In this document: piece by piece, positions 44,163 through 52,881 of the stretch
Numbering within the stretch: position 1 is the stretch's first letter
Layout of the letters: each line of letters opens with the position of its first letter
Assembly (NCBI RefSeq): GCF_029269835.1
Contig: NZ_JARJBB010000010.1
Location: 170,123 to 234,122, forward strand
Direction: 5' to 3'
Source of the DNA: Streptomyces tropicalis
Lineage (GTDB): Bacteria > Actinomycetota > Actinomycetes > Streptomycetales > Streptomycetaceae
DNA length: 64,000 nt
Program-made: the position numbers and the translations under genes
The notes under the pieces: model-generated
The model's database searches: none
What the model was told of the DNA's origin: nothing
What the model saw: only the letters and a program-made list of their open reading frames with translations

Positions 44163-45248
44163 GTGCAGGACAGCCCGCAGGCGGCGTGGTCGGCTGGGGG
44201 CGTGTCCCTGCTGCCCGAGCCCGTCCGACGCCTCGGTGCCTGGTGCGCCGTCGGCCTGCTGGTGTCCGGGGTGGTCTGGGTCGGCATCCGGCTCTGCGTG
44301 GAGTTCCGCACCGCCGTGACGCCCGTGCTGCTGGCGCTCCTCGGCACCGCCCTGCTGCGGCCGTTCTTCCGCTGGCTGGTGCGGATGCGGGTGAACCGGT
44401 CGCTGGCGGCCGGGTTCACCTGCGTCGCCGTCGTCGCCGTGGTCGGCGGGGCGGTCTACATCGTGGTCGCCGCGCTGATCGACAGCGGGGACCAGATCAT
44501 CGCCTCCCTGAAGTCCGCAGGGCGGTCGATCGCCACGCACTTCGGGGCGGCCGGCACCTCCCTGGACGACCTCGCCGGGCACTCCCGGGACCTGCTGAGC
44601 AAGTTCGGCGGGACGGCCGCCTCCAACGTCATCAGCGGGGTCAGCGTCGTCGGCGAGAGCCTCGCCATGGCCGTCCTGGCCCTGCTGCTCGTCTTCTTCT
44701 TCCTGCGCGACTCCCACCGGGTGGCCGCCGCCCTGCGCTCCCTCGCCCCGCGCGGCACCTCCGACACCGTGGAGGCCATGGCCAGGCGGGCCTTCCGGGC
44801 CGTCGAGGGCTTCATGCGCGGCACCACCCTCATCGCCTTCATCGACGCCGTCTGCATCACTGTCGGCCTGCTGATCCTGCACGTGCCCGGCGCGGTGGGC
44901 CTGGGCGCCCTGGTCTTCGTCGGTGCCTACATCCCCTACCTCGGCGCCTTCATCTCCGGCGCGCTGGCGGTGCTGGTCGCGCTCGCCGACCGCGGGTTCG
45001 TCGTCGCGCTGTGGGCGCTCGGCGTGGTCCTGGCCGTGCAGGTACTGGAGGGGCACGTGCTCCAGCCGGTGATCCAGAGCCGGACGGTGCAGATGCACCC
45101 GGCGATCGTGATGCTGGCGATCACCGCGGGCGCGTCGGTCGCCGGGATCCTCGGGATGCTGCTCGCGGTGCCGCTGACCGCGGCCGCCTTCGGGGTCGCC
45201 CACGAACTGCGCGAGCGCTACGGGACCGGGGCGGCCGGGGCCCCCTGA
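44163..45248 (+). CDS. AI-2E family transporter (PerM-like)
   Basis: The 361-residue membrane protein shows seven to eight hydrophobic segments with the family order: FRTAVTPVLLALLGTALLRP, AGFTCVAVVAVVGGAVYIVV, a soluble helical stretch, ESLAMAVLALLLVFFFLRDS, and the C-terminal ILGMLLAVPLTAAAFGVAHE. AI-2E/PerM proteins include exporters of uncertain substrate and Na+/H+ antiporters. The GTG at 44163 lacks a good ribosome site; GTG 44202 is an alternative that removes 13 residues. It starts 27 bases after the secreted-protein gene and could be co-transcribed. Confidence 0.82.
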   Translation: MQDSPQAAWSAGGVSLLPEPVRRLGAWCAVGLLVSGVVWVGIRLCVEFRTAVTPVLLALLGTALLRPFFRWLVRMRVNRSLAAGFTCVAVVAVVGGAVYIVVAALIDSGDQIIASLKSAGRSIATHFGAAGTSLDDLAGHSRDLLSKFGGTAASNVISGVSVVGESLAMAVLALLLVFFFLRDSHRVAAALRSLAPRGTSDTVEAMARRAFRAVEGFMRGTTLIAFIDAVCITVGLLILHVPGAVGLGALVFVGAYIPYLGAFISGALAVLVALADRGFVVALWALGVVLAVQVLEGHVLQPVIQSRTVQMHPAIVMLAITAGASVAGILGMLLAVPLTAAAFGVAHELRERYGTGAAGAP

Positions 45249-45278
45249 GCACCCGCGGCGCCGCCCGGGCCGTCCGGG

Positions 45279-47417
45279 TCAGGGGCCCGTGACCGGCTCG
45301 TACAGCTCGAACCAGATGGTCTTGCCGTGGCCGCGGGGGTCCACGCCCCAGGCGTCCGCGAGCAGCTCGATCAGGACCAGGCCGCGGCCCGACGAGGCCA
45401 GCTCCCCCGGCCGGCGCTTGTGCGGGAGGTCGTCGCCGGAGTCGCTGACCTCCACCCGCAGCCGCCGCTCGCCCTCCTCGCCCGCGACCTCGGCGAGCAG
45501 CAGCGCGTCCGTGTCGGTGTGCACGAGGACGTTGGTGAGCATCTCCGACAGCAGCAGCACCGCCGAGTCCACCTGCTCCCCGGACGCCCAGTCGTGCAGC
45601 AGCTCCCGCATCTGCTGCCGGGCCACCGAGACCCGCTCGGGCTCGGCCTGCGCCACCGTCAGCAGCGTCCTGCGCACCTCGGGCCGGAAGGTCACCGTGC
45701 CGCCGCGCGCCTCGCAGCGGCGGCCCAGGAGCAGGACGGCGATGTCGTCCTCGCGGCGGTCGGCGAGCGGCCCGGTGGTGTGGTGCGAGGAGGGTCCGTG
45801 CACGGCCTGGACGAGCGCGTCGGCCAGTTCCTCCGTGCTGCCGGTGTGCCGCTCCAGGGTGGTGCGGATGCGCTGCCAGCCGGTCTCCAGGTCGTGGCCG
45901 CCGGTCTCGATGAGGCCGTCCGTGCAGATCATCAGGGTCTCGCCCGGCTCCAGCGTGAACCGGGTCGTCGGGTAGTCGGCGTCCGGATCGATGCCCAGCG
46001 GCAGCCCGCCCGCCGTCGGCCGCAGCAGCACCGTCCCGTCGGGCATCCGGATCACCGGGTCGGGGTGCCCGGCGCGGGCCACCTGGAGCACCCCGTTGCG
46101 CGGGTCGACCTCCACGTACAGGCACGTCGCGAAACGCAGGTCGTCGCTGGCCGGGTCGGTCGTGATCCCGTGCAGGAAGCGGGAGACGCGGGAGAGCACC
46201 GCATCCGGGCGGTGCCCCTCGGAGGCGTAGGCGCGCAGCGCGATCCGCAGCTGGCCCATCAGGCCCGCCGCCCGCACGTCGTGTCCCTGGACGTCCCCGA
46301 TGACCAGGGCGAACCGTCCGCCGCCGGCGCGGGCGCGGGAGGTGCCGCCGGGCAGCGGGATCATGTCGTACCAGTCGCCGCCGACCTGGAGGCCGCCGCC
46401 GGTGGGGATGTAGCGCGCGGCCACGTCCATGCCGGGGATGCCGGGGCCGAGGGTGGGCAGCATGGCGCGCTGGAGCCCCTCGCTGAGCTCCCGCTCGGTC
46501 TCGGCGGTCCCGGCGCGGGACAGGGCCTGGGCGAGCATCCGGGCGACCGTGGTGAGCACGGAGCGCTCGTCGGGGGTGAAGGCGACCGGATAGGTGAAGG
46601 CGGCCATCCAGGCGCCCATCGGGCGGCCCTGCACGGTCAGCGGCAGGAACGCCCAGGACTGCCGGTGGAAGTGCTCGGCGAGCGGCCAGGTGAGCGGGTA
46701 GCGCGACCGGTACTGCTCCGGCGAGGACAGGTAGACGGCCCGGCCGGTGCGGACCGCCTCGGCGGCCGGGTAGTCCGTCTCCAGGGCCATGTGCCGGAAG
46801 GGGTCCTCGTCGCCGGGGCGCTGCCCGTGGTGGCCGATGATCGTCAGCCGGTCGCCCTCGACCCCGAAGACGGCGAGGCCGTCCGGCGAGAAGCCCGGCA
46901 TCGACAGGCCGGCCGCGACCCGCAGGACCTCCGTGGTGGACCGGGCCTCGGCCAGCGCCCGGCCCGCGTCCAGCAGGAACGCCTCCCGGGAGCGCCGCCA
47001 GTCGCCGGTGACCGCGCTGCGCCCGGCCGGGGACCCCGGGATCGGCTCGGTGACCTCCTGGAGGGTGCCGATCAGCTCGTACGCCTTCTTGACCGGGTCG
47101 AAGGAGGGCTTGGAGCGGCTGCGCACCACGCGGACGATCCGGCCCCGCTCGTCCATCACCCGGATCCGCACCTCGGCGAGGGTGCCCTCGGCGACGGCGA
47201 GCTGGACGACCCCGGTGATCTCCACCCAGTCGACCGGGTGGATCCGGGCGCGGGCCTGGGCCTCGGTGAGCGTGGCCCGCTCGGCGGGCAGCCCGAGCAG
47301 CCGTGCCGCCTCGGCGTCGACCGCCACGAGGCCGGTGGCGGTGTCCCAGTGCCACAGGCCGGTCGCGAGAGCGGCGAGGACGTCCCCCACGGCGGGCAGG
47401 GGCTCACCAGTGCGCAT
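45279..47417 (-). CDS. SpoIIE-type PP2C phosphatase with PAS, GAF and histidine-kinase-like ATPase domains
   Basis: The 712-residue protein starts at the ATG at 47417. Residues about 10-110 form a PAS domain, about 150-320 a GAF domain (TEVLRVAAGLSMPGFSPDGL ... WAFLPLTVQGRPMGAWMAAF), about 335-560 a SpoIIE/PP2C phosphatase (VGGDWYDMIPLPGG, LVIGDVQGHDVRAAGLMGQL, LMICTDGLIETGG) and about 585-712 an HATPase of the anti-sigma type (EMLTNVLVHTDTDALLL, GRGLVLIELLADAWGV). Such proteins switch partner anti-sigma or anti-anti-sigma factors by dephosphorylation in response to a sensed signal. It converges with the AI-2E gene and is divergent from aspS. Confidence 0.92.
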   Translation of the reverse strand: MRTGEPLPAVGDVLAALATGLWHWDTATGLVAVDAEAARLLGLPAERATLTEAQARARIHPVDWVEITGVVQLAVAEGTLAEVRIRVMDERGRIVRVVRSRSKPSFDPVKKAYELIGTLQEVTEPIPGSPAGRSAVTGDWRRSREAFLLDAGRALAEARSTTEVLRVAAGLSMPGFSPDGLAVFGVEGDRLTIIGHHGQRPGDEDPFRHMALETDYPAAEAVRTGRAVYLSSPEQYRSRYPLTWPLAEHFHRQSWAFLPLTVQGRPMGAWMAAFTYPVAFTPDERSVLTTVARMLAQALSRAGTAETERELSEGLQRAMLPTLGPGIPGMDVAARYIPTGGGLQVGGDWYDMIPLPGGTSRARAGGGRFALVIGDVQGHDVRAAGLMGQLRIALRAYASEGHRPDAVLSRVSRFLHGITTDPASDDLRFATCLYVEVDPRNGVLQVARAGHPDPVIRMPDGTVLLRPTAGGLPLGIDPDADYPTTRFTLEPGETLMICTDGLIETGGHDLETGWQRIRTTLERHTGSTEELADALVQAVHGPSSHHTTGPLADRREDDIAVLLLGRRCEARGGTVTFRPEVRRTLLTVAQAEPERVSVARQQMRELLHDWASGEQVDSAVLLLSEMLTNVLVHTDTDALLLAEVAGEEGERRLRVEVSDSGDDLPHKRRPGELASSGRGLVLIELLADAWGVDPRGHGKTIWFELYEPVTGP

Positions 47418-47615
47418 TGCCCCACTGTAAGAAGAGGAGATCGCACACTGCCACCGATGGCGTACGGGCGTACGAGGTCCGGGGCCCCGGGAATGGGGGA
47501 GAGGCGATCTTGGGGCGGCCGGTAGGCTGGGGAGGTCCGGGCCGTGTCCTCGTGCCCGGACGTCCCGGGGAGAGGCCCCGGGGACACCCCGATCGCGAAG
47601 ACTGGATGAACGACG

Positions 47616-49379
47616 ATGCATCGGTACAGGTCCCACACCTGCGGCGAGCTCCGCGCCTCTGACGTCGGCACCGACGTCCGGCTGAGCGGCTGGCTGCACA
47701 ATCGGCGCGACCTGGGCGGCATCCTCTTCATCGATCTGCGCGACCACCACGGCATCACGCAGCTCGTCGCCCGTCCCGGCACCGCCGCGTACGAGGCGCT
47801 CGACAAGCTCTCCAAGGAGACGGTCGTCCGCGTCGACGGCTCCGTTGTTTCACGTGGAACCGAGAACGTGAACGCGGACCTGCCCACCGGCGAGGTCGAG
47901 GTCGAGGTCGGCGAGGTCGAGGTGCTCGGCGAGGCCGCCCCGCTGCCCTTCACCATCAACGCCGAGGACGGGGTCAACGAGGAGCGGCGCCTGGAGTACC
48001 GCTTCCTCGACCTGCGCCGCGAGCGCATGCACCGCAACATCATGCTGCGCACCGCCGTGATCTCCTCGATGCGCCAGAAGATGTCCGCCATGGGCTTCAA
48101 CGAGATGGCGACGCCGATCCTGAGCGCCACCTCCCCCGAGGGTGCCCGCGACTACGTGGTGCCCTCCCGCGTGCACCCGGGCCGCTTCTACGCCCTGCCG
48201 CAGGCCCCGCAGCAGTTCAAGCAGCTGCTGATGATCTCCGGCTTCGACCGCTACTTCCAGATCGCGCCCTGCTTCCGCGACGAGGACGCCCGCGCGGACC
48301 GCTCCCCCGGCGAGTTCTACCAGCTCGACGTCGAGATGAGCTTCGTCGAGCAGGAGGACGTCTTCCAGCCGATCGAGAAGCTGATGACCGAGCTCTTCGA
48401 GGAGTTCGGCGACGGCCGCCACGTCACCTCGCCGTTCCCGCGGGTCCCGTTCCGCGAGGCGATGCTGAAGTACGGCTCCGACAAGCCCGACCTGCGCGCC
48501 AAGCTGGAGCTCGTCGACATCACCGACGTCTTCGAGGGCTCGGCGTTCAAGGCGTTCGCCGGGAAGCACGTGCGTGCCCTGGCGGTGCCGGACGTCGCGT
48601 CCCAGCCGCGCAAGTTCTTCGACCAGCTCGGCGAGTTCGCGGTCACGCTGGGCGCGCAGGGCCTGGCCTGGGTCCGCGTCGGCGAGGACGGCGCGCTGAC
48701 CGGCCCGATCGCGAAGTTCCTCACCGAGGACGACGTCGCCGAGCTGACCAAGCGCCTGTCGCTGGCCCCCGGCCACGCGGTGTTCTTCGGCGCGGGCGCG
48801 TTCGACGAGGTCTCCAGGATCATGGGTGCGGTGCGGGTGGAGGCCGCCAAGCGGGCCGGCCACTTCGAGGAGGGCGTCTTCCGCTTCTGCTGGATCGTCG
48901 ACTTCCCGATGTACGAGAAGGACGAGGAGACCGGCGCGATCGACTTCTCGCACAACCCGTTCTCGATGCCGCAGGGCGGTCTGGAGGCCCTGGAGACCCA
49001 GGACCCGCTGGACATCCTGGGCTGGCAGTACGACATCGTCTGCAACGGCGTCGAGCTGTCCTCCGGCGCGATCCGGAACCACGAGCCGGAGATCATGCTG
49101 AAGGCCTTCGAGATCGCGGGCTACGACCGGGAGACCGTCGAGGACAAGTTCGCGGGCATGCTGCGCGCCTTCCGCTTCGGCGCCCCGCCGCACGGCGGCA
49201 TCGCTCCGGGCGTCGACCGCATCGTGATGCTCCTCGCCGACGAGCCGAACATCCGCGAGACGATCGCCTTCCCGCTCAACGGCAACGCCCAGGACCTGAT
49301 GATGGGCGCCCCGACCGAGCTGGACGAGAGCCGCCTGCGCGAGCTGCACCTCCAGGTGCGCAAGCCGCAGCCGAAGTAG
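47616..49379 (+). CDS. aspS: aspartyl-tRNA synthetase
   Basis: The 587-residue class IIb synthetase has the N-terminal OB-fold (LSGWLHNRRDLGGILFIDLR), motif 2 FRDEDARADRSPGEFYQLDV, an inserted GAD domain of the bacterial type in the middle third, and motif 3 GGIAPGVDRIVMLLADEPNI near residue 530. It charges tRNA-Asp; in actinobacteria the enzyme is often non-discriminating and also charges tRNA-Asn, which cannot be decided here. The ATG at 47616 gives the standard start MHRYRSHTCGELRASDVGTD. A near-perfect parS site lies inside the gene at 47847-47860. A 15-bp terminator follows. Confidence 0.96.
   Translation: MHRYRSHTCGELRASDVGTDVRLSGWLHNRRDLGGILFIDLRDHHGITQLVARPGTAAYEALDKLSKETVVRVDGSVVSRGTENVNADLPTGEVEVEVGEVEVLGEAAPLPFTINAEDGVNEERRLEYRFLDLRRERMHRNIMLRTAVISSMRQKMSAMGFNEMATPILSATSPEGARDYVVPSRVHPGRFYALPQAPQQFKQLLMISGFDRYFQIAPCFRDEDARADRSPGEFYQLDVEMSFVEQEDVFQPIEKLMTELFEEFGDGRHVTSPFPRVPFREAMLKYGSDKPDLRAKLELVDITDVFEGSAFKAFAGKHVRALAVPDVASQPRKFFDQLGEFAVTLGAQGLAWVRVGEDGALTGPIAKFLTEDDVAELTKRLSLAPGHAVFFGAGAFDEVSRIMGAVRVEAAKRAGHFEEGVFRFCWIVDFPMYEKDEETGAIDFSHNPFSMPQGGLEALETQDPLDILGWQYDIVCNGVELSSGAIRNHEPEIMLKAFEIAGYDRETVEDKFAGMLRAFRFGAPPHGGIAPGVDRIVMLLADEPNIRETIAFPLNGNAQDLMMGAPTELDESRLRELHLQVRKPQPK
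47847..47860. promoter_or_regulatory. parS: parS-like site within aspS (one mismatch)
   Basis: GTTTCACGTGGAAC differs from the perfect parS core at one position, a variant known among streptomycete sites. It lies in frame inside aspS, about 40 kb from the perfect site at 7134. Confidence 0.75.
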
Positions 49380-49417
49380 CCGTCCGGGCCCCGCGGGCCC
49401 GCCCGGCACGGAGCCTT

Positions 49418-49454
49418 CGAGGGGCCCGGGATCTCACCGATCCCGGGCCCCTCG
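49418..49454 (+). terminator. terminator of aspS
   Basis: A 15-bp stem CGAGGGGCCCGGGAT with its complement (49440-49454) around a short loop lies 39 bases after the stop. Confidence 0.75.
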
Positions 49455-49533
49455 TCACATGTTCGGGGTCTCCTCCGTCAAGGGGGCAGCGGCCGCCCCG
49501 GCCGCTCCCGCACTCCGTACGGAGGAGACCGCC

Positions 49534-49881
49534 ATGCACACCGCCCTCATCGTCGTCACCGTGCTCGCCGCCCTGATGGCGGGCTTCTCCGGCACCGTCC
49601 TGCTGCTGCGGGTCCGGTGGATCGTGCAGGCCCTGGAGGGGTACGGGGTGCCGCGGTCGTGGTGGACGTGGCTGGGCCTGGCCAAGACGGCCGGGGCCGC
49701 CGGGCTCCTGGCCGGCCTGTTCGTCCCGGTGATCGGCCTGCTCGCGGGAGTCGGGCTGGTCCTGTACTTCACCGGCGCGGCGATCACCGTGGCCCGGGCC
49801 CGCGCCTACGCGCACATCCCGTACCCCCTGGTGTACGCCGTCCCGGTGATCGGGGCGCTCGTCCTCGGCCACGCGGGCTGA
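49534..49881 (+). CDS. DoxX-family membrane protein
   Basis: The 115-residue protein has four hydrophobic helices (HTALIVVTVLAALMAGFSGT, a short second, TAGAAGLLAGLFVPVIGLLA, VGLVLYFTGAAITV) and the LEGYGVPRSWWTWLGLAKTA loop of DoxX-like proteins, whose role is linked loosely to redox or respiration. The ATG at 49534 follows GGAGGAG; the frame is open from 49459 but the upstream part holds the aspS terminator neighbourhood. It converges on the gene at 49905-50789. Confidence 0.8.
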   Translation: MHTALIVVTVLAALMAGFSGTVLLLRVRWIVQALEGYGVPRSWWTWLGLAKTAGAAGLLAGLFVPVIGLLAGVGLVLYFTGAAITVARARAYAHIPYPLVYAVPVIGALVLGHAG

Positions 49882-49904
49882 CCCGGGCGGCGCGGGGGTC
49901 GCGG

Positions 49905-50789
49905 CTATTCGGTCGTGAAGAGGTCGTCGGTGGAGGTGGTGGTGAGGGCTCGGTCGAGCCAGTGGCGCAGGAGGTCGAGGTCGCCACAGGTGGAGATGCG
50001 TTCCCGTGCTTCGTCGGGGACGTCGATGCCGCGCCGCTCCAGGACGAAGAGGATGTCCTCGGCCTTGCTTTCCGCCTTGTCTTCGGCTCGGCCCTCGGCT
50101 CGGAGTTCCTGGGAGAGGGGCGACTTGTAGAAAGAGAGGTCCACGGCCACCAGTTTCCTCCAGAGTTCTGCGGCTGGGTGCTTTCCCATGCCTTGGGCGA
50201 CGAGTTCGATGATCGGGTCGGCGAGCGCCTGCGGCGTCTCCCGCAGGACGGTCGTCATTGCCTTGAGTATGGCCCCGATGTCCGGATCCGTGACGTGTGT
50301 GATCGCGGGCAGCGTGGCGAGCGCGAGGTCCTTGCGGGCCTCGGCCGGATCGGTGATCACAGGCATGTTGTGCGGTCCCGCGACCAGGGGGCGCAGGGTG
50401 AGCAGGGGCCACTGGGGAGGGCCGAAGGTCACCGGTCGCGCTGCCCATTCGGCGGTCGCACGATCCTGGCAGACGACCAGCAGCATCGGCTGCAGCCGGT
50501 ACTTCGTGAGCAGGTACGAGGCGTAGTAGGCCCAACTGGCCGGCTTCGCCGGGTCCTTCTTCCCCTGGGCCTCGACGGCGAGGAGAAGCGGCTCGAAGCC
50601 CTCGCTGTCCAGTCGCAGCAACGTGTCCACGCGGCGTTCGAGCGGGCGCGGCTCGGTGAGGTCGGTCGGCAGGACGGTGACCGACGTGGGCGGGGCGAAT
50701 TCGATGCCGAGCACTTCGGAGACCCGGGAGAAGAGCTCCGGGTGGTCCTGGAAGATGCGGTGCATCGCCTCGTGGGACGAGCTGACCAT
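49905..50789 (-). CDS. Rpn/YhgA-like PD-(D/E)XK nuclease-fold protein
   Basis: The 294-residue protein begins MVSSSHEAMHRIFQDHPELF and contains VDTLLRLDSEG ... LLLAVEAQGKKDP, reading as the D...ExQ nuclease core of Rpn/YhgA-type putative transposase-associated proteins that are multicopy in streptomycetes. A charged coiled stretch (AEGRAEDKAESKAEDILFVL) precedes a C-terminal helical domain. In E. coli, Rpn proteins are DNA endonucleases that stimulate RecA-independent recombination. Here its activity is unknown. The ATG at 50789 is the family start. Confidence 0.75.
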   Translation of the reverse strand: MVSSSHEAMHRIFQDHPELFSRVSEVLGIEFAPPTSVTVLPTDLTEPRPLERRVDTLLRLDSEGFEPLLLAVEAQGKKDPAKPASWAYYASYLLTKYRLQPMLLVVCQDRATAEWAARPVTFGPPQWPLLTLRPLVAGPHNMPVITDPAEARKDLALATLPAITHVTDPDIGAILKAMTTVLRETPQALADPIIELVAQGMGKHPAAELWRKLVAVDLSFYKSPLSQELRAEGRAEDKAESKAEDILFVLERRGIDVPDEARERISTCGDLDLLRHWLDRALTTTSTDDLFTTE

Positions 50790-50933
50790 GCGGGTTCCTG
50801 GAAGGGTGAGGCAGACAGGAGAGCGGCATTGCCAGTGGCACATGCCAAAGTCGACTTGTGAGGAGCGTATGAGCACAACACGGCCAGACCAGGGCTCAGT
50901 TGGGGTGATTCACCCGGAAGGGTGATCGACTCG

Positions 50934-51371
50934 TCAGTCGCCTCCAGCGGAGAAGTCGAGTTCGGCCCACACGGTCTTTCTGGGACGGGGACCCAGGTCG
51001 ACGCCCCAGCGGTCGGCCAGGGCCCCGACCACGAGCAGGCCGCACCCGGACTCCGTGTCGGGGGCGGGCGGCCGGACGCACGGGAGGGCGTCGCCGCGGG
51101 TGTCCGTCACCTCGATGCGGAGCGTGCCGTCTCCGGCCAGCAGAGCGAGACGGAAGTCCCGCCCTGTGACCCGCCCGTGGGACGCCGCGTTCGCCGCCAG
51201 TTCCGCGACGACGTGCTCGGCCAGGTCCACGATGTGCTGCGCCAGCTCCCGGGAGCGCAGCCACTCGGTCGCGAGCAGCCGGGCGAGTCGGGCGCCGCGC
51301 GGCGTGGGCGACAGCAGGACGCCGAAGTGGCGGACGGAGCCGTGGAGACGGGTGGAGTTTTCCTCGTTCAC
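50934..51371 (-). CDS. anti-sigma-type ATP-binding protein (HATPase_c_2)
   Basis: The 145-residue protein is a single GHKL ATPase domain of the RsbW/SpoIIAB kind: VVAELAANAASHGRVTGRDF carries the N-box, and SGCGLLVVGALADRWGVDLG the G-box region. Such stand-alone ATPases partner with XRE/DUF5753 regulators and DUF397 proteins in streptomycete development clusters (whiJ/abaA type), and that set follows divergently here. The ATG at 51371 lies 154 bases from the divergent regulator start. Confidence 0.87.
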   Translation of the reverse strand: MNEENSTRLHGSVRHFGVLLSPTPRGARLARLLATEWLRSRELAQHIVDLAEHVVAELAANAASHGRVTGRDFRLALLAGDGTLRIEVTDTRGDALPCVRPPAPDTESGCGLLVVGALADRWGVDLGPRPRKTVWAELDFSAGGD

Positions 51372-51525
51372 GTCACTGAGCGTGGCCGCTCACGCCTACC
51401 GTGAACAGCGACGACGCCGATGCGTACGGTCACTGTCCGGACGTTGTCCACTGCTGTCCGGGCTGTCGGAACCGGGCGTCCGGGTAAGGGCGTTGCGGCA
51501 CGGAGGGACGACGGAGGGGTGCGGT

Positions 51526-52407
51526 ATGCCGGTCGACGGCGAGGTGCGGCGGGAGCGGCTCCGGGGCGAGACGGACGAGCCGGGGTGGGAGGTCGACCCG
51601 GACGACGAGTGGGGCGTGGCCGTGGTCGCCACGGTGGGGCGGCAGCTGAAGCTGCGGCGGGAGGCGGTGGGGATGCGTGCCGCCGACTTCGGCGAGGCCG
51701 TGGGCTACGGGGAGGACCTCGTCTACAAGATCGAGGGTGGCAGGCGGATCCCCCGGCCCGAGTACCTGGACAGGGCGGACGAGGTGCTCGGCGCGGGCGG
51801 GTTACTGGCGGCCATGAAGGAGGACGTGGCGCGGGTCCGGTATCCGAAGAGGGTGCGGGATCTGGCGCAGATGGAAGCGCAGGCGGTCGAGATGGGGCTG
51901 TACAGCAACCACAACATCCACGGTCTGCTGCAGGCCGAGGAACACATGCGAGCGCTCTTCGACGTATGGCTGCCCGGCTATTCGGAGGGCGAGACGGAGC
52001 GCATGGTCGCCGCGCGGATGGCCCGGCGTTCGATCTTTGACAGGTCCCCCGCACCGACGCTCAGTTTTGTCCAGGAAGAGGTGACGCTCCGCCGCCCTGT
52101 CGGAGGCAGAATGGTGTGGCGTCGGCAGCTTGAACGTCTTTTGGAAATCGGCAAGTTGCGGAACGTATCTATCCAAGTGTTGCCGACGGACTGTGAGGAG
52201 CACTTCGGCACCGGCGGGCTGATCGAGGTGCTGAAATTCCCGGACGGTACGGCGGTGGCGCGTTCAGAGGGTGCGTTCAGTGGTCGCCCGGTGTCCGATC
52301 CGAAGCAGCTCAGGATCCTCGAACTGCGCTATGGGATGATCCGGGCCCAGGCCCTCACGACGCGCGAGTCCCGGGCCTTCATCGAGCGGATGCTTGGAGA
52401 GACATGA
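51526..52407 (+). CDS. WhiJ-like XRE regulator with DUF5753 domain; contains a TTA codon
   Basis: The 293-residue protein has an XRE helix-turn-helix at about 35-95 (VGRQLKLRREAVGMRAADFG, then VGYGEDLVYKIEGGRRIPRP) and a DUF5753 domain from about 110 to the end (SNHNIHGLLQAEEHMRALFD ... LPTDCEEHFGTGGLIEVLKF). It is a WhiJ-type developmental regulator. Codon 93 is TTA (51802-51804), so translation should depend on the bldA leucine tRNA and occur late in development. The ATG at 51526 follows GGAGGGG. Its stop overlaps the start of a DUF397 gene (ATGA at 52404). Confidence 0.9.
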   Translation: MPVDGEVRRERLRGETDEPGWEVDPDDEWGVAVVATVGRQLKLRREAVGMRAADFGEAVGYGEDLVYKIEGGRRIPRPEYLDRADEVLGAGGLLAAMKEDVARVRYPKRVRDLAQMEAQAVEMGLYSNHNIHGLLQAEEHMRALFDVWLPGYSEGETERMVAARMARRSIFDRSPAPTLSFVQEEVTLRRPVGGRMVWRRQLERLLEIGKLRNVSIQVLPTDCEEHFGTGGLIEVLKFPDGTAVARSEGAFSGRPVSDPKQLRILELRYGMIRAQALTTRESRAFIERMLGET

Positions 52408-52613
52408 TCGGCACCTCCACCGGCCTCGACGCCTCTGCACTGGCCTGGTTCAAGAGCAGCTACAGCAGCAGCGGTGACGGCAATGACTGCATCGAGGTTG
52501 CCGCCGCACCCGTCACAGTGCTCGTCCGTGACTCCAAGAACATAGGCGGCCCTCGGCTTGTGCTCGCGCCGGAGGCTTGGACTGCCTTCCTGTCGTACGC
52601 GGCGGGACACTGA
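52404..52613 (+). CDS. DUF397 protein (first of two)
   Basis: The 69-residue protein has the DUF397 hallmarks AWFKSSYSSSGDGNDCIEVA and VLVRDSKNIGGPRLVLAPEA with AWTAFLSYA. DUF397 proteins accompany WhiJ-type XRE regulators and are thought to relieve their repression. The start overlaps the regulator stop by four bases, so the two should be made in fixed ratio. Confidence 0.92.
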   Translation: MIGTSTGLDASALAWFKSSYSSSGDGNDCIEVAAAPVTVLVRDSKNIGGPRLVLAPEAWTAFLSYAAGH

Positions 52614-52653
52614 CGTCCCGACGGCACACATCGAAGCGAGCACTGGAGGGCGC

Positions 52654-52881
52654 ATGATCCGAGACATGCCTGCCGGGGATGTCTCCGAGCCGGCGTGGTT
52701 CAAGAGCAGCTACAGCAGCGGCCCCGAAGGTGACTCCTGCGTCGAGATCGCCGTCACCCCCCGCACGGTCCACGTCCGGGATTCCAAGAGCGCCGCAGGC
52801 CCCCGGCTCGCTCTCTCCGCGGACGGGTGGGTGGACTTCGTGGCCGCCGTTTCTACCGGTCCGCTGGCGCGAGGCCGGTGA
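52654..52881 (+). CDS. DUF397 protein (second of two)
   Basis: The 75-residue protein repeats the DUF397 pattern (PAWFKSSYSSGPEGDSCVEI, VHVRDSKSAAGPRLALSADG, GWVDFVAAV) and is clearly a paralogue of the preceding gene product. It starts at the ATG at 52654, 40 bases on. Its 3' end overlaps the 3' end of the convergent TetR gene by 29 bases. Having two DUF397 partners for one regulator may allow different inputs. Confidence 0.9.
   Translation: MIRDMPAGDVSEPAWFKSSYSSGPEGDSCVEIAVTPRTVHVRDSKSAAGPRLALSADGWVDFVAAVSTGPLARGR

Noticed and set aside
51055..51525. 157-codon upstream extension of the XRE regulator frame
   Set aside because: It runs antisense through the divergent ATPase gene; the ATG at 51526 with GGAGGGG is the real start.
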